64,000 nucleotides of DNA. Origin: Meiothermus hypogaeus. GTDB lineage: Bacteria > Deinococcota > Deinococci > Deinococcales > Thermaceae. Within the stretch, counting starts at the first letter, position 1. Each line of letters opens with the position of its first letter. Position numbers and translations under genes: made by a program. The stretch covers positions 1-64,000 of the forward strand of contig NZ_QWKY01000007.1 in the NCBI RefSeq assembly GCF_003574035.1. Reading direction: 5' to 3'. The notes beneath the pieces are model-generated. The model had not been told where the DNA came from. It did no database searches and worked only from the letters and a program-made list of their open reading frames with translations. This document shows, piece by piece, positions 24,317-31,702 of this stretch.

Positions 24317-25852
24317 TCACCCCCTCAGCACATACAGTTCGCGGAACTTGCTTTCCAGGTAGTTCAAGTATGGCTCAGCGTCCAGCGCTCTCCCTGTGGC
24401 CTTAGCCAGCAGCTCGTCGGGTGAGAAGGTGCGCCCGAAGCGATAGACGTGCCGGGTTAGCCATTCGCGCAAGGGTGCATAGTTGCCCTCTGCCAGTGAG
24501 TTTTCCAGCCCTTCAATCTGCTGTTCTGCTGCCTCGTAGAGTTGTGAGGCCATGATGTTGCCCACGGTGTAGCAGGGGAAGGAGCCGATGTTGGAGTGCG
24601 ACCAGTGGATGTCTTGCAGTACGCCCTGCGTGTCGTCGGGTGGGGTGATGCCGAGGTAGTCCTGCATCTTCTGGTTCCAGATTTCGGGCAGATCGCGCAC
24701 GGCCATCGAACCGTCCATTAGCCCCATCTCGACCTCAACCCTCAACATGATGTGCAGGTTGTAGGTCACTTCGTCGGCTTCGACCCGGATCAGGCTGGGC
24801 TCGACGGTGTTAACCGCGCGATTAAAAGTTTCGGTATCAATGCCCGCAAGCTGCTCGGGGAAGTACGCCCGCAAGCGTGGCAACCAGTGTTGCCAGAAGG
24901 TGCGGGAGCGCCCCACGATGTTCTCCCACAGACGCGACTGCGACTCGTGGGCCCCGAAGCTAACCCCGCCCACTGCGTACAAGCCCTTAAGGTCGGAGGT
25001 AAGAGCGCTGCGGGTGAGTTCGGGTGCGATGTTCTGCTCATAGATAGCGTGCCCTGCCTCGTGCAGCACCCCGAAAAGGGCAGTGGGGAGGAAGTGCGGG
25101 TTGTAGCGGGTGGTCATCCGCACATCGTTCCGGGTAAAGGAAATCTCGAAGGGGTGCAGCGACTCGTCGAGGCGGCCCCTCGATAGGTCGAAGCCAAAGG
25201 ACTGGGCTACCTCGAGCGCGAACTGCTTTTGCTGCTCGGGGGGGTAGTGGAGCTCCAGGAAGTCGGTGCGCGGCTTGTGCCCCGAGTCCACAATTTGCCG
25301 CAGCAGCGGAACCACCCGCGCCCGTAGCCCTGCGAAGAGGGTTTGCAGGCGGGCGGTGGTCATGCCCGGCTCGTAGAGGGAAAGCATTGCATCGTAAGGG
25401 TGCTCGGTGTAGCCGATAGCGCGGGCGAACTCGCGGTTGAGGGCGAACATCCGCTCGAGGTCGGGCGCGAAATGAGCAAAGTTATTGCTGGCCTTGGCCT
25501 CGGCCCAGGTCTTGCCCGCTACCGAGCGTAGGTGGGCCAGTTCGCGGGTCAGTTCGGGGGGGGTGCGGCGGAAGAGGTCGCTGGCCTCGCGCACTGCCGC
25601 CACGCTGCGACGCTCGGTGGCGTCGGGTGGCAGGTTGGCAACTTCGCCCTCGGCCTTGTCCAGCAGGTCTTGTAGCCGTTCCGAGGTCAGCCGCTCCTGT
25701 ACGATGGCCGACAGAGTGGCGAGCTGCTTGCCCCGCGTCTCGGTGCCGCCCACAGGCATCTGGGTGCGGGCATCCCAGTTGAGGATCGAGATGGTGTTGA
25801 GGAGGTCGTTGACCTCAGCGATGTAGTTGGAGAACTCGGTATAGGCAGACAT
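24317..25852 (-). CDS. M32-family thermostable carboxypeptidase
   Basis: 511 residues, the normal length for Thermus-type M32 carboxypeptidases. The zinc motif GVLHEAGHAIYEQN (HExxH) is followed by the downstream Glu region GVSFGAHESQSRLWEN. NYNPHFLP-type TRYNPHFLPTALFG precedes it. C-terminal signatures are HWSHSNIGSFPCYTVGNIMASQLYE and YRFGRTFSPDELLAKATG. A cytosolic enzyme removing C-terminal residues with broad specificity, it fits the peptide-degrading island. It is adjacent to ridA upstream with one base between them. Confidence 0.93.
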   Translation of the reverse strand: MSAYTEFSNYIAEVNDLLNTISILNWDARTQMPVGGTETRGKQLATLSAIVQERLTSERLQDLLDKAEGEVANLPPDATERRSVAAVREASDLFRRTPPELTRELAHLRSVAGKTWAEAKASNNFAHFAPDLERMFALNREFARAIGYTEHPYDAMLSLYEPGMTTARLQTLFAGLRARVVPLLRQIVDSGHKPRTDFLELHYPPEQQKQFALEVAQSFGFDLSRGRLDESLHPFEISFTRNDVRMTTRYNPHFLPTALFGVLHEAGHAIYEQNIAPELTRSALTSDLKGLYAVGGVSFGAHESQSRLWENIVGRSRTFWQHWLPRLRAYFPEQLAGIDTETFNRAVNTVEPSLIRVEADEVTYNLHIMLRVEVEMGLMDGSMAVRDLPEIWNQKMQDYLGITPPDDTQGVLQDIHWSHSNIGSFPCYTVGNIMASQLYEAAEQQIEGLENSLAEGNYAPLREWLTRHVYRFGRTFSPDELLAKATGRALDAEPYLNYLESKFRELYVLRG

Positions 25853-26248
25853 TCACTCCTCCAAAACTGCAATCACTTCCACTTCCACCTTCACCTCCGG
25901 GCTACCCAGACCGGCCACGATCAGGCCTGTATGGGGTGGGCGGTGGTCGCCGAAGAACTCGAGCCGAACCTCACTCACCGCCTTGGAGTCGGCGGGGTCT
26001 ACGAGGTAGGTGGTCACCTTGACCACGTGCTCGGGCTTCGCACCAGCGGTTTCGAGCACCTGCCGCAGGTTGTGATACACCTGCCGTGCTTGTCCAGCCG
26101 CATCGTTGGGGGCGACGAGGTTTCCGTTTATGTCTCGAGCCACCTGACCCGCAACATAAATGGTGTTGCCCGCCCGCACGGCGTGGTTGTAGGTGGCGGG
26201 CTTGTAGATGCCCTCGGGTTGGATGAGTTGGTAGAAGGGGGGGTTCAG
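25853..26248 (-). CDS. RidA-family enamine/imine deaminase, probable CTG start
   Basis: 131 residues if started at a CTG at 26248; AAGGAG lies six bases upstream. The only earlier ATG/GTG-type start is the GTG at 26179, which would delete the conserved N-terminal strand (YKPATYNHAVRAGNTIYVAGQ). The rest is typical RidA: GNLVAPNDAAGQARQVYHNLRQVLE, HVVKVTTYLVD, GLIVAGLGSPEVKVEVEVIA with the arginine/glutamate pocket region. It hydrolyses reactive imines released by PLP enzymes, consistent with the aminotransferases nearby. Confidence 0.85.
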   Translation of the reverse strand: MNPPFYQLIQPEGIYKPATYNHAVRAGNTIYVAGQVARDINGNLVAPNDAAGQARQVYHNLRQVLETAGAKPEHVVKVTTYLVDPADSKAVSEVRLEFFGDHRPPHTGLIVAGLGSPEVKVEVEVIAVLEE

Positions 26249-26268
26249 GGGGTTCTCCTTGTGATAAT

Positions 26269-26296
26269 GGGCAGAGGGCCAAAAGACAAAAAGCGA
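26269..26296 (+). repeat. Heptad array, left arm of element 2
   Basis: Four contiguous degenerate units: GGGCAGA, GGGCCAA, then AAGACAA and AAAGCGA. Located three bases beyond the stop of the four-helix-bundle gene. Confidence 0.65.
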
Positions 26297-26299
26297 AAC

Positions 26300-26713
26300 C
26301 TAGCCTCCTAGGGTTTTGATGAAGGCGGTGAGTTTGGAGGCGAGGTCGTTAGCGGTGGCGTAAATGGGTTGGGTGTGGTCGCGTTGAATGTAGCCAAAGC
26401 GCTCGGCTAAGTGGAAACCTGCAACGACTTCGAGCAGAGAACCTCGAGCTTGAAACAGAAACTTGGCGAAATCTTTGTCGCTGCCTCGCCCTCTACCCTC
26501 AGCAATATTCAACGTGACCGAGGTCGAAGCCCGCTTAAGTTGACTGGTCAGAGCGTATTTTTCGTCATCAGGAAAGCTCTTAACCAGCTTGTAAACTTCA
26601 TACGCTAACTCAACAGATAATTGATAAATCTCAAGGTCTTCAAGCGCAAAAAACCCCGTCTTGGCAAGCTGCCACTTCTTGCCCTCTGCCCTCTGCCCTC
26701 TGCCCTCTGCCAT
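26300..26713 (-). CDS. Four-helix-bundle protein (S23 family), copy 2
   Basis: 137 residues, paralogous to 11277-11708. Shared core: FFALEDLEIYQLSVELAYEVY, LTSQLKRASTSVTLNIAEGRGRGSDKDFAKFLFQARGSLLEV is present in the same order. The first 13 residues (MAEGRGQRAEGKK) are a translation of the heptad array, so a later start is possible, but no better start codon with an RBS is seen. Function unknown. The context in both copies is an unrelated operon with heptads on either side. Confidence 0.86.
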   Translation of the reverse strand: MAEGRGQRAEGKKWQLAKTGFFALEDLEIYQLSVELAYEVYKLVKSFPDDEKYALTSQLKRASTSVTLNIAEGRGRGSDKDFAKFLFQARGSLLEVVAGFHLAERFGYIQRDHTQPIYATANDLASKLTAFIKTLGG

Positions 26714-26714
26714 A
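26680..26714 (-). repeat. Heptad array, right arm of element 2
   Basis: Four perfect TGCCCTC units and a fifth, TGCCATA (plus-strand notation). This is the most regular array in the window. It encodes the first residues of the four-helix-bundle protein and contains its ATG. Confidence 0.88.
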
Positions 26715-26715
26715 C

Positions 26716-28125
26716 CTACATCAGCCCCAGTTCCTTTAACGCCTGCGCCCCACCGTCCAGGTTGGTATGGTTCATCCCTGCGTAGTTGGGCGAGTAGACG
26801 ATTCCCTTGGCACCCTCGCGGTAAGCCGCCTTAACGCTGCGGTACACGATTTCGGGCGTACATACCGCCTGGGTGGCCGAGGTGCGCGGCGCGTCGACTC
26901 CGATGCCCATGTACACCGGCACGCGGCCTTGCACAGCTGCGACGGTGTCCCGGGTCTGACCGCCTACGTAGGTATCGGGGTCGAAACCGTTTTCCAACAC
27001 TTCTTCCCAGGGGGCTTCGGAGAGGCCCAGAATGCGGTACATGATGGGGGTGAACTCCGCGGGGGTGAAGTCGCGCAGGATGGTTTTGTGGAAGTCGGTC
27101 ATCTCGCGCTTATAGATGCCGCCCGACTGGTGCTGGTAGGTGATGGGCTTGACCCAGTCGCAGTATAGGGTTTGCTCGATCCAGGGCCACTGGGCTTTGC
27201 GGAGGGGGTTGAGGTGATTGCGGTTCCACACATTCAGCCCGAAGCTCAGGTCGGGGTTGCACCACTTGACGATACCGTAGAGTTCGCGGTCGAGGTCTTT
27301 GTTGCGCTCGAGCCAGAAGCGCTCCCAGATCAGCACTTCGGGGTTGCGCAGCAGCACCCGCAGGAACTCCACCAAGTAGCCATCCACAAACTTCTCGCCT
27401 TTGCGGGCCTTTTGGAAGAACTCATAGACCTCGCGAAAGGCCAGCAGTACCCGCTCCACGTCAATGCCGCGCTCAATTGCTTCGCGCCGCGCAGTCGGGC
27501 TAAAGTCGTTGGCGGGGTTGCCCGCAATCAGGTTATCCAGCGGGCTGCGGCGCTCGTTGCACCACATGATGCCGTCAATCTCGTAGTTGCGGGCGTAGTC
27601 CTCGAGGATTGAATGCAGCCAGGTGCGGTAGTGGGGGTTGGAGGTGGAGGGCTCCGAGCCAATGCGCCCGAACTGGTCAACTTCAAGGTACTGGGGCATG
27701 TTGGGAATCTGCACGGTATTGGCACTGCCGTGGTCGGCGTATTTGAACAGGGGCTCCATCACCTCGGGCATCACTTTCATACCGCGTGCCTTGGCGGCGG
27801 GAATGACCATCTCGAGGATGTCCTTGCCTTCCAGGCCAGGGTCCTGGTTGACGAAGTGGGTGATGCTGGTGTTCCGGTAGAACTCGGGCCGATGCCGGAT
27901 GTAGGAGCCACCCTTCATCTGGTCAGGTTCCTGTACACCGTGGTCAGGAAAGCCTTCAAGCTTCCAGCTGATCCGCCGCCCCACCTTCAACCCCAGCCAG
28001 GAAATCGTCCCGATCAAGAGTACGTTGATGCCAAATCGCCCTTGCAATGTGTCCAGGAGCGGCTCTACGCCTTCGTCAATGAAGCTGATGGGGCTGATCT
28101 GGATACCGACAAATTTATCGCTCAT
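26716..28125 (-). CDS. Conserved hypothetical protein, probable TIM-barrel hydrolase
   Basis: 469 residues, no signal peptide. Alternating strand/helix segments suggest a glycoside-hydrolase-like barrel: VGIQISPISFIDEGV (strand 1), ILEMVIPAAKARGMKVMPEVMEP (strand with acidic residues), YEIDGIMWCNERRSPLDNLI (a Glu at a typical acid position), PDLSFGLNVWNRNH, WVKPITYQHQSGG, RVPVYMGIGVDAP, AYREGAKGIVYSPNYAG. The order resembles GH-type barrels acting on sugars or cyclitols, but I do not recognise the family. Its neighbours are aminotransferase and peptidase genes. Confidence 0.6.
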   Translation of the reverse strand: MSDKFVGIQISPISFIDEGVEPLLDTLQGRFGINVLLIGTISWLGLKVGRRISWKLEGFPDHGVQEPDQMKGGSYIRHRPEFYRNTSITHFVNQDPGLEGKDILEMVIPAAKARGMKVMPEVMEPLFKYADHGSANTVQIPNMPQYLEVDQFGRIGSEPSTSNPHYRTWLHSILEDYARNYEIDGIMWCNERRSPLDNLIAGNPANDFSPTARREAIERGIDVERVLLAFREVYEFFQKARKGEKFVDGYLVEFLRVLLRNPEVLIWERFWLERNKDLDRELYGIVKWCNPDLSFGLNVWNRNHLNPLRKAQWPWIEQTLYCDWVKPITYQHQSGGIYKREMTDFHKTILRDFTPAEFTPIMYRILGLSEAPWEEVLENGFDPDTYVGGQTRDTVAAVQGRVPVYMGIGVDAPRTSATQAVCTPEIVYRSVKAAYREGAKGIVYSPNYAGMNHTNLDGGAQALKELGLM

Positions 28126-28258
28126 AAGTTTGCAACCCCCAAAGATCCCTCATCCCAATCCTTCTCTGGCGCGGAGCGCTCGAGGGATAAGGGATTTTGT
28201 TTTGCAAAACTAAATAAGACCCCCTCTCCCCTTGGGAAAGGGGCTGGGAGTGAGGGGC
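28126..28258. repeat. Intergenic palindromes between 26716-28125 and aminotransferase 1
   Basis: Two palindromic blocks. One is around GATCCCTCATCCC with CGAGGGATAAGGGA (28144-28193). The other is CCCCTCTCCCC...GGGGCTGGGAGTGAGGGG (28220-28257). The second belongs to the dispersed CCCTCCCC family also seen at 30761, 49571 and 49677. It may act as a terminator for the minus-strand gene upstream. Confidence 0.5.
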
Positions 28259-28272
28259 AGTTAACTTTGACC

Positions 28273-29463
28273 TTAAACATACCGGTTCCAGAAATCAGCC
28301 AGCCTATCCAGTGCCCCGTCCATCTGCGGGCGGGGGCACATCAGGCTCAGGCGCACAAAGCCTTCGGCCCCACTGCCGAAGACCACCCCAGGCCCTACCC
28401 GTACGTTATGCTCCTCGATGAGGGCGCTGCTGAAGGTCATGGAGTCCATGCCGCTGGCCCGTATGTCGGCCATCACGTAATAGCTGCCGTGGGTGCGGAT
28501 GAAGGGAAGCTTCATTGCTTCCAGGCGCGAAAGCAGATACCTGCGCCGTTCGGCGTAGGTATTCAGCCGCTCCTGCCAGGGTTCCTTTGGCCCGATGAGG
28601 GCGGCCAGTGCCCCGAGCTGCGAGGGGACGGCGGTGGAGATAGAGTGCATGTGCTTGACCTCGGTGGCGACCTGTTTGAGCCACTGCGGAACCGCGATGT
28701 AGCCCACCCGCCAGCCGGTCATCCCGAAGCTCTTGGAAAACCCATTCACGGTGATGGTGCGCTCCTTCATACCGGGGATCCTGGCGAAGGAAAAATGCTC
28801 TGCACCGTCGTATAGGTACTTTTCGTAGAGCTCATCTGAGACCACGATCAGGTTGTATTGCTCGGCAAGCTCTGCAATGGCTTCCATGGTTTTTTGGGTC
28901 ACTACTGCGCCGGTGGGGTTGTCAGGTGATACCAGCACGATCATCTTGCTGCGGGCGGTGATAGCGGCCTCGAGGGCCTCCAGATCCCACGACCAGCCGG
29001 TTTCTGGCTTGACCGGAACCGTTACTGCCACCCCTCCCGATAGGGCAACGATGTTGTTGTAGGCACTGTAGTAGGGGTTGGTGACAATCACTTCATCGCC
29101 AGGGTTGAGAAGCGCCCCGCAAATCACAAAGATGGATTCCTGCGCCCCGTGGGTCACAATGATGTCGGCGGGCGAGTAGTCCAGCCCGTTCTCCTCGAAG
29201 AGCTTCTTGGCAATGGCCTCGCGCAGCGGCAGAATCCCGTCATAAGCGGTGTACTGGATGAGACCTCCGGTCATCCCCTCGCGCACGGCATCCAGCACGT
29301 AGTCAGGGGTAGGTAGGTCGGGCGTACCCGAGCCCAGATTGACCAGGTTTTTGGCGTTGTGAATGGCCTTGAGCATCCGCGGGTTGACTGGATTGCCGAT
29401 GGAGTGCTCGAGGTTGGCCACCGCAACCCTCGAGAGCATGGACGAAAAGTCAGTCTGTATCAT
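28273..29463 (-). CDS. Class I/II PLP aminotransferase 1
   Basis: 396 residues from the ATG at 29463, which follows GGGAGG at normal spacing. Fold-type I signatures: LGSGTPDLPTPDYV, HGAQESIFVICGALLNPGDEVIVTNPYYSAYNN, LVSPDNPTGAVV, VVSDELYEKYLYDG, NGFSKSFGMTGWRVGYIAVP (PLP lysine in FSKS), VRLSLMCPRP (substrate Arg). It resembles aspartate/aromatic aminotransferases of the AspC/PatA subgroup. With RidA and aminotransferase 2 it suggests that amino acids released by the peptidases are deaminated. Confidence 0.9.
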   Translation of the reverse strand: MIQTDFSSMLSRVAVANLEHSIGNPVNPRMLKAIHNAKNLVNLGSGTPDLPTPDYVLDAVREGMTGGLIQYTAYDGILPLREAIAKKLFEENGLDYSPADIIVTHGAQESIFVICGALLNPGDEVIVTNPYYSAYNNIVALSGGVAVTVPVKPETGWSWDLEALEAAITARSKMIVLVSPDNPTGAVVTQKTMEAIAELAEQYNLIVVSDELYEKYLYDGAEHFSFARIPGMKERTITVNGFSKSFGMTGWRVGYIAVPQWLKQVATEVKHMHSISTAVPSQLGALAALIGPKEPWQERLNTYAERRRYLLSRLEAMKLPFIRTHGSYYVMADIRASGMDSMTFSSALIEEHNVRVGPGVVFGSGAEGFVRLSLMCPRPQMDGALDRLADFWNRYV

Positions 29464-29520
29464 TGGGCCTCCCGATGTTTGTTTTTGAAACATGCTCGCC
29501 AAGCCACCCTGCACTTAACC

Positions 29521-29674
29521 TGTCATTCCGCGCGGTAAAGACCAAAGGGAGTCGTTGTTCGTGCAGCAGAGAGAGGAATCCTTTGCAGCGTGCCACCAAA
29601 GTCACCGCACGGTGGGTTGCCCACCCCTCAGCAAAGGATTCCTCGTCGGCAAAAACCACCTCCTTGGAATGACA
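29521..29674. repeat. Long imperfect palindrome upstream of aminotransferase 1
   Basis: Outer arms TGTCATTCC (29521-29529) and GGAATGACA (29666-29674). A perfect 13-bp inner pair is AGGAATCCTTTGC (29574-29586) / GCAAAGGATTCCT (29631-29643), with an inner GGTGGG-TTG-CCCACC. It fills the 248-bp gap. No ORF. The pattern is that of a miniature palindromic element. Confidence 0.65.
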
Positions 29675-29711
29675 CTCTCTTGATGACATGAACTGCGAGG
29701 TCGGTAGCATT

Positions 29712-30749
29712 TCAAGACTCCATGCCGAGTTGCCTTCCGTACTCGAGCAAATCAATCATCCGTTCTTGCCTCGAGCTTTCAGCACATCCCAGGGTCAGCA
29801 CCATGGTTTTTAGGTGATCGCGCCCCGAAGGATAGGTGCTGGGTTCGCCGCGCACCGCCTTGAGGAAATCGTCAAACAAACCACGGGTATCGTCTACAAA
29901 ATCTTCCTGCGGCGCGAGTTCAATCTCTTCTGGCTCGGCTGCACCGGCCTTCCAGTACTCCAGGCCCCGGAAGATGTCGCGCTGGAAGAGCATCCCGGCA
30001 CTGCCATCGGTGCGCCACTGGAACTCGTTCTTGCTATTGGTACCCATCCAGGTGCCGAAGTATTGCAACTCGAAGCGGTTCTCGAAAAGGAGCCAGGCCG
30101 CTACTGTGGCGTCGGAGCGGTACATGCTCCAGGGGGGGTTGGTAGTGCGGGCCCACAGCTTTTTCACCTCTACGCCGTAGATGAAGCGGGCTAGGTCGAG
30201 GTGGTGGATGCTCTGCTCCAAAAGCATCGGCTGTTCCATGGTGAGGGGATATTTATTCAGGAGTGGCCGTTTGCCGTCGCGGTAGCGCCAGTAGTTGATG
30301 CGCCCGAAGCCGACCTGCCCCAGCCTGCCACCCTGGATGATCTCGCGGGCAGCCCGGGTGGTTTCCAGGTAACGAAAGTTCATCCCGATACCCAGCAAAA
30401 CCCCGGCTTTTTCAGCGACTTCGACACAGGCCCTGGCGGTGTCAAAATCGAGCGCCAGCGGCTTCTCGCATAGCACTGGTAGGCCCCGCTCGGCACAGGC
30501 GGTGATTTGCTCGAGATGGACGCTGGGCGGGGTGGACAGCACTACCAGGTCGGGCTGCAAGGCCAGGGCTTCATTAAAGGTCAGAACCGGAAAATCCAAC
30601 ATCGGCAGCTTCTCGCGCAAAATCGAGACCGAATCGGCACTCGGGTCAACCCCAGCAATAAGACGAGCACGGGGGTTTTCGGCAATCACCCTCGCCCAGT
30701 GACGGCCCCGTGTGCCCAACCCGACAAGAACAACCTTAAGCTGGCTCAT
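29712..30749 (-). CDS. Gfo/Idh/MocA-family oxidoreductase
   Basis: 345 residues. The N-terminal Rossmann fold has VVLVGLGTRGRHWARVI, followed by VLSTPPSVHLEQI and LPVLCEKPLALDFDTA (the EKP motif whose Lys acts in catalysis). The C-terminal alpha/beta domain has QSIHHLDLARFIYG, supplying the conserved His and Asp. These enzymes oxidise or reduce sugar, cyclitol or related hydroxyls with NAD(P). The stop overlaps the start region of the epimerase by four bases (30746-30749), so the two are one unit. Confidence 0.9.
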   Translation of the reverse strand: MSQLKVVLVGLGTRGRHWARVIAENPRARLIAGVDPSADSVSILREKLPMLDFPVLTFNEALALQPDLVVLSTPPSVHLEQITACAERGLPVLCEKPLALDFDTARACVEVAEKAGVLLGIGMNFRYLETTRAAREIIQGGRLGQVGFGRINYWRYRDGKRPLLNKYPLTMEQPMLLEQSIHHLDLARFIYGVEVKKLWARTTNPPWSMYRSDATVAAWLLFENRFELQYFGTWMGTNSKNEFQWRTDGSAGMLFQRDIFRGLEYWKAGAAEPEEIELAPQEDFVDDTRGLFDDFLKAVRGEPSTYPSGRDHLKTMVLTLGCAESSRQERMIDLLEYGRQLGMES

Positions 30750-31702
30750 GGTTTGATTGGCTCACCCCCACCCCAACCCTCCCCCTTGATGGGGGAGGGG
30801 GCTAAATAATCGTTGAGACCATCTTCTAGGCTTACAGTTGGCGAAAAACCAAGTTCTCTCTTTATCTTTGAGCTGTCAATCACCCCGTGTCGTGGGGGCG
30901 GGTTGGGGCTGTACTCGAGCAGCTTCTCCAAATCAATTTCTGATTTGAGGGCCTGAAAAGTGCTCACCAAATCGGCGACAGAGATGCTTGGCCCCGCGAC
31001 GTTGTAGAGGCGGGTCACACTGTCTGCGGGATGCTTGATGATGACCGAGAGTAACCGTGCTAAGTCTTTGGTGTGAAGCCAGTTATATACGTCGTATGGG
31101 GCACATTTGAGCCTCAGGTTTTGCCCCGTGTGGATGGACTCGGCAATCTGATGAACAACCGAGGTGCGGCTTCGTGTTGCGGATGGCTGTTCGCCAGGGC
31201 CGTATACCGCGTCTATGCGCAAGAGCCAAGCGGTCATTAAAGCTTTACCCAGTTTCACGGCTTGCTCGCTCAGAAGTTTTGAGAGTGCATAGGCATGGGT
31301 GGTCGTGGTTATACCCGACTCGTCTATGGGCTTGCTCGAAGGTGCGTAGACCCCGCACGAACTGAAATAAATGAAGTGTCGAACATCTGCAGCTCTAGCG
31401 GCCTCCAAGGCATTCAAAGTCCCCAGAACGTTGACCTTGATTACCTGCAAGTCTTCACCCGAAGTGAGTGCGGCAGCGTGCATGAAGGCGTGGGGCTTGG
31501 CCTCCTGGGTGGCCTCGAGCAAAGCCTGTTTGTCGAGCACGTCCAGGACTCGAGGCGCACCTTGCAAATCACAAGCCTCAACCACGTAGCCCGCATCTTC
31601 AAGGTGCCTCGTCACCGCCCGCCCAACAAACCCACCCGCACCTGTGAACAGAACCCTTGCCCCCCGTGCGGGGAAGGGGCGGGCGGGGGGGAAGTTGTTC
31701 AA
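30746..31702 (-). CDS. NAD-dependent epimerase/dehydratase
   Basis: 318 residues of the extended SDR type. LFTGAGGFVGRAVTRHL (GxxGxxG), VKVNVLGTLNALEAA, FIYFSSCGVYAPS and THAYALSKLLSEQ (YxxxK) are present in order. The C-terminal ~20 residues (SPIKGEGWGGGEPIKP) are encoded by a dispersed CCCTCCCCC palindrome (30761-30801) and are probably recently acquired. The substrate is unknown; nucleotide sugars or sugar acids are usual. Co-transcribed with the Gfo/Idh gene and the hydantoinase-like gene (both overlap by four bases). Confidence 0.88.
   Translation of the reverse strand: MNNFPPARPFPARGARVLFTGAGGFVGRAVTRHLEDAGYVVEACDLQGAPRVLDVLDKQALLEATQEAKPHAFMHAAALTSGEDLQVIKVNVLGTLNALEAARAADVRHFIYFSSCGVYAPSSKPIDESGITTTTHAYALSKLLSEQAVKLGKALMTAWLLRIDAVYGPGEQPSATRSRTSVVHQIAESIHTGQNLRLKCAPYDVYNWLHTKDLARLLSVIIKHPADSVTRLYNVAGPSISVADLVSTFQALKSEIDLEKLLEYSPNPPPRHGVIDSSKIKRELGFSPTVSLEDGLNDYLAPSPIKGEGWGGGEPIKP
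30761..30801. repeat. Dispersed CCCTCCCCC palindrome
   Basis: CCCTCCCCCTTGAT followed by the complementary GGGGGAGGGGG, preceded by CACCCCCACCCC. The same family lies at 28220-28257, 49571-49609 and 49677-49712. Here it lies inside the 3' end of the epimerase gene. Confidence 0.6.

Larger units (their letters stand above)
26269..26714 (-). mobile_element. Four-helix-bundle gene bracketed by inverted heptad arrays, element 2
   Basis: The plan is the same as 11270-11749: heptads (26269-26296, plus strand GGGCAGA/GGGCCAA type), gene 26300-26713, then heptads in inverted orientation (26680-26714, minus strand GGGCAGA type). The heptad type matches between the two arms but differs from element 1. 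The unit separates ridA from the 26716-28125 gene inside the catabolic island. Mobility is inferred from the repeated architecture. Confidence 0.5.

Noticed and set aside
26680-26714. TGCCCTC repeats as a CRISPR array
   Set aside because: Units are 7 bases and contiguous with no spacers, and no cas genes are present.
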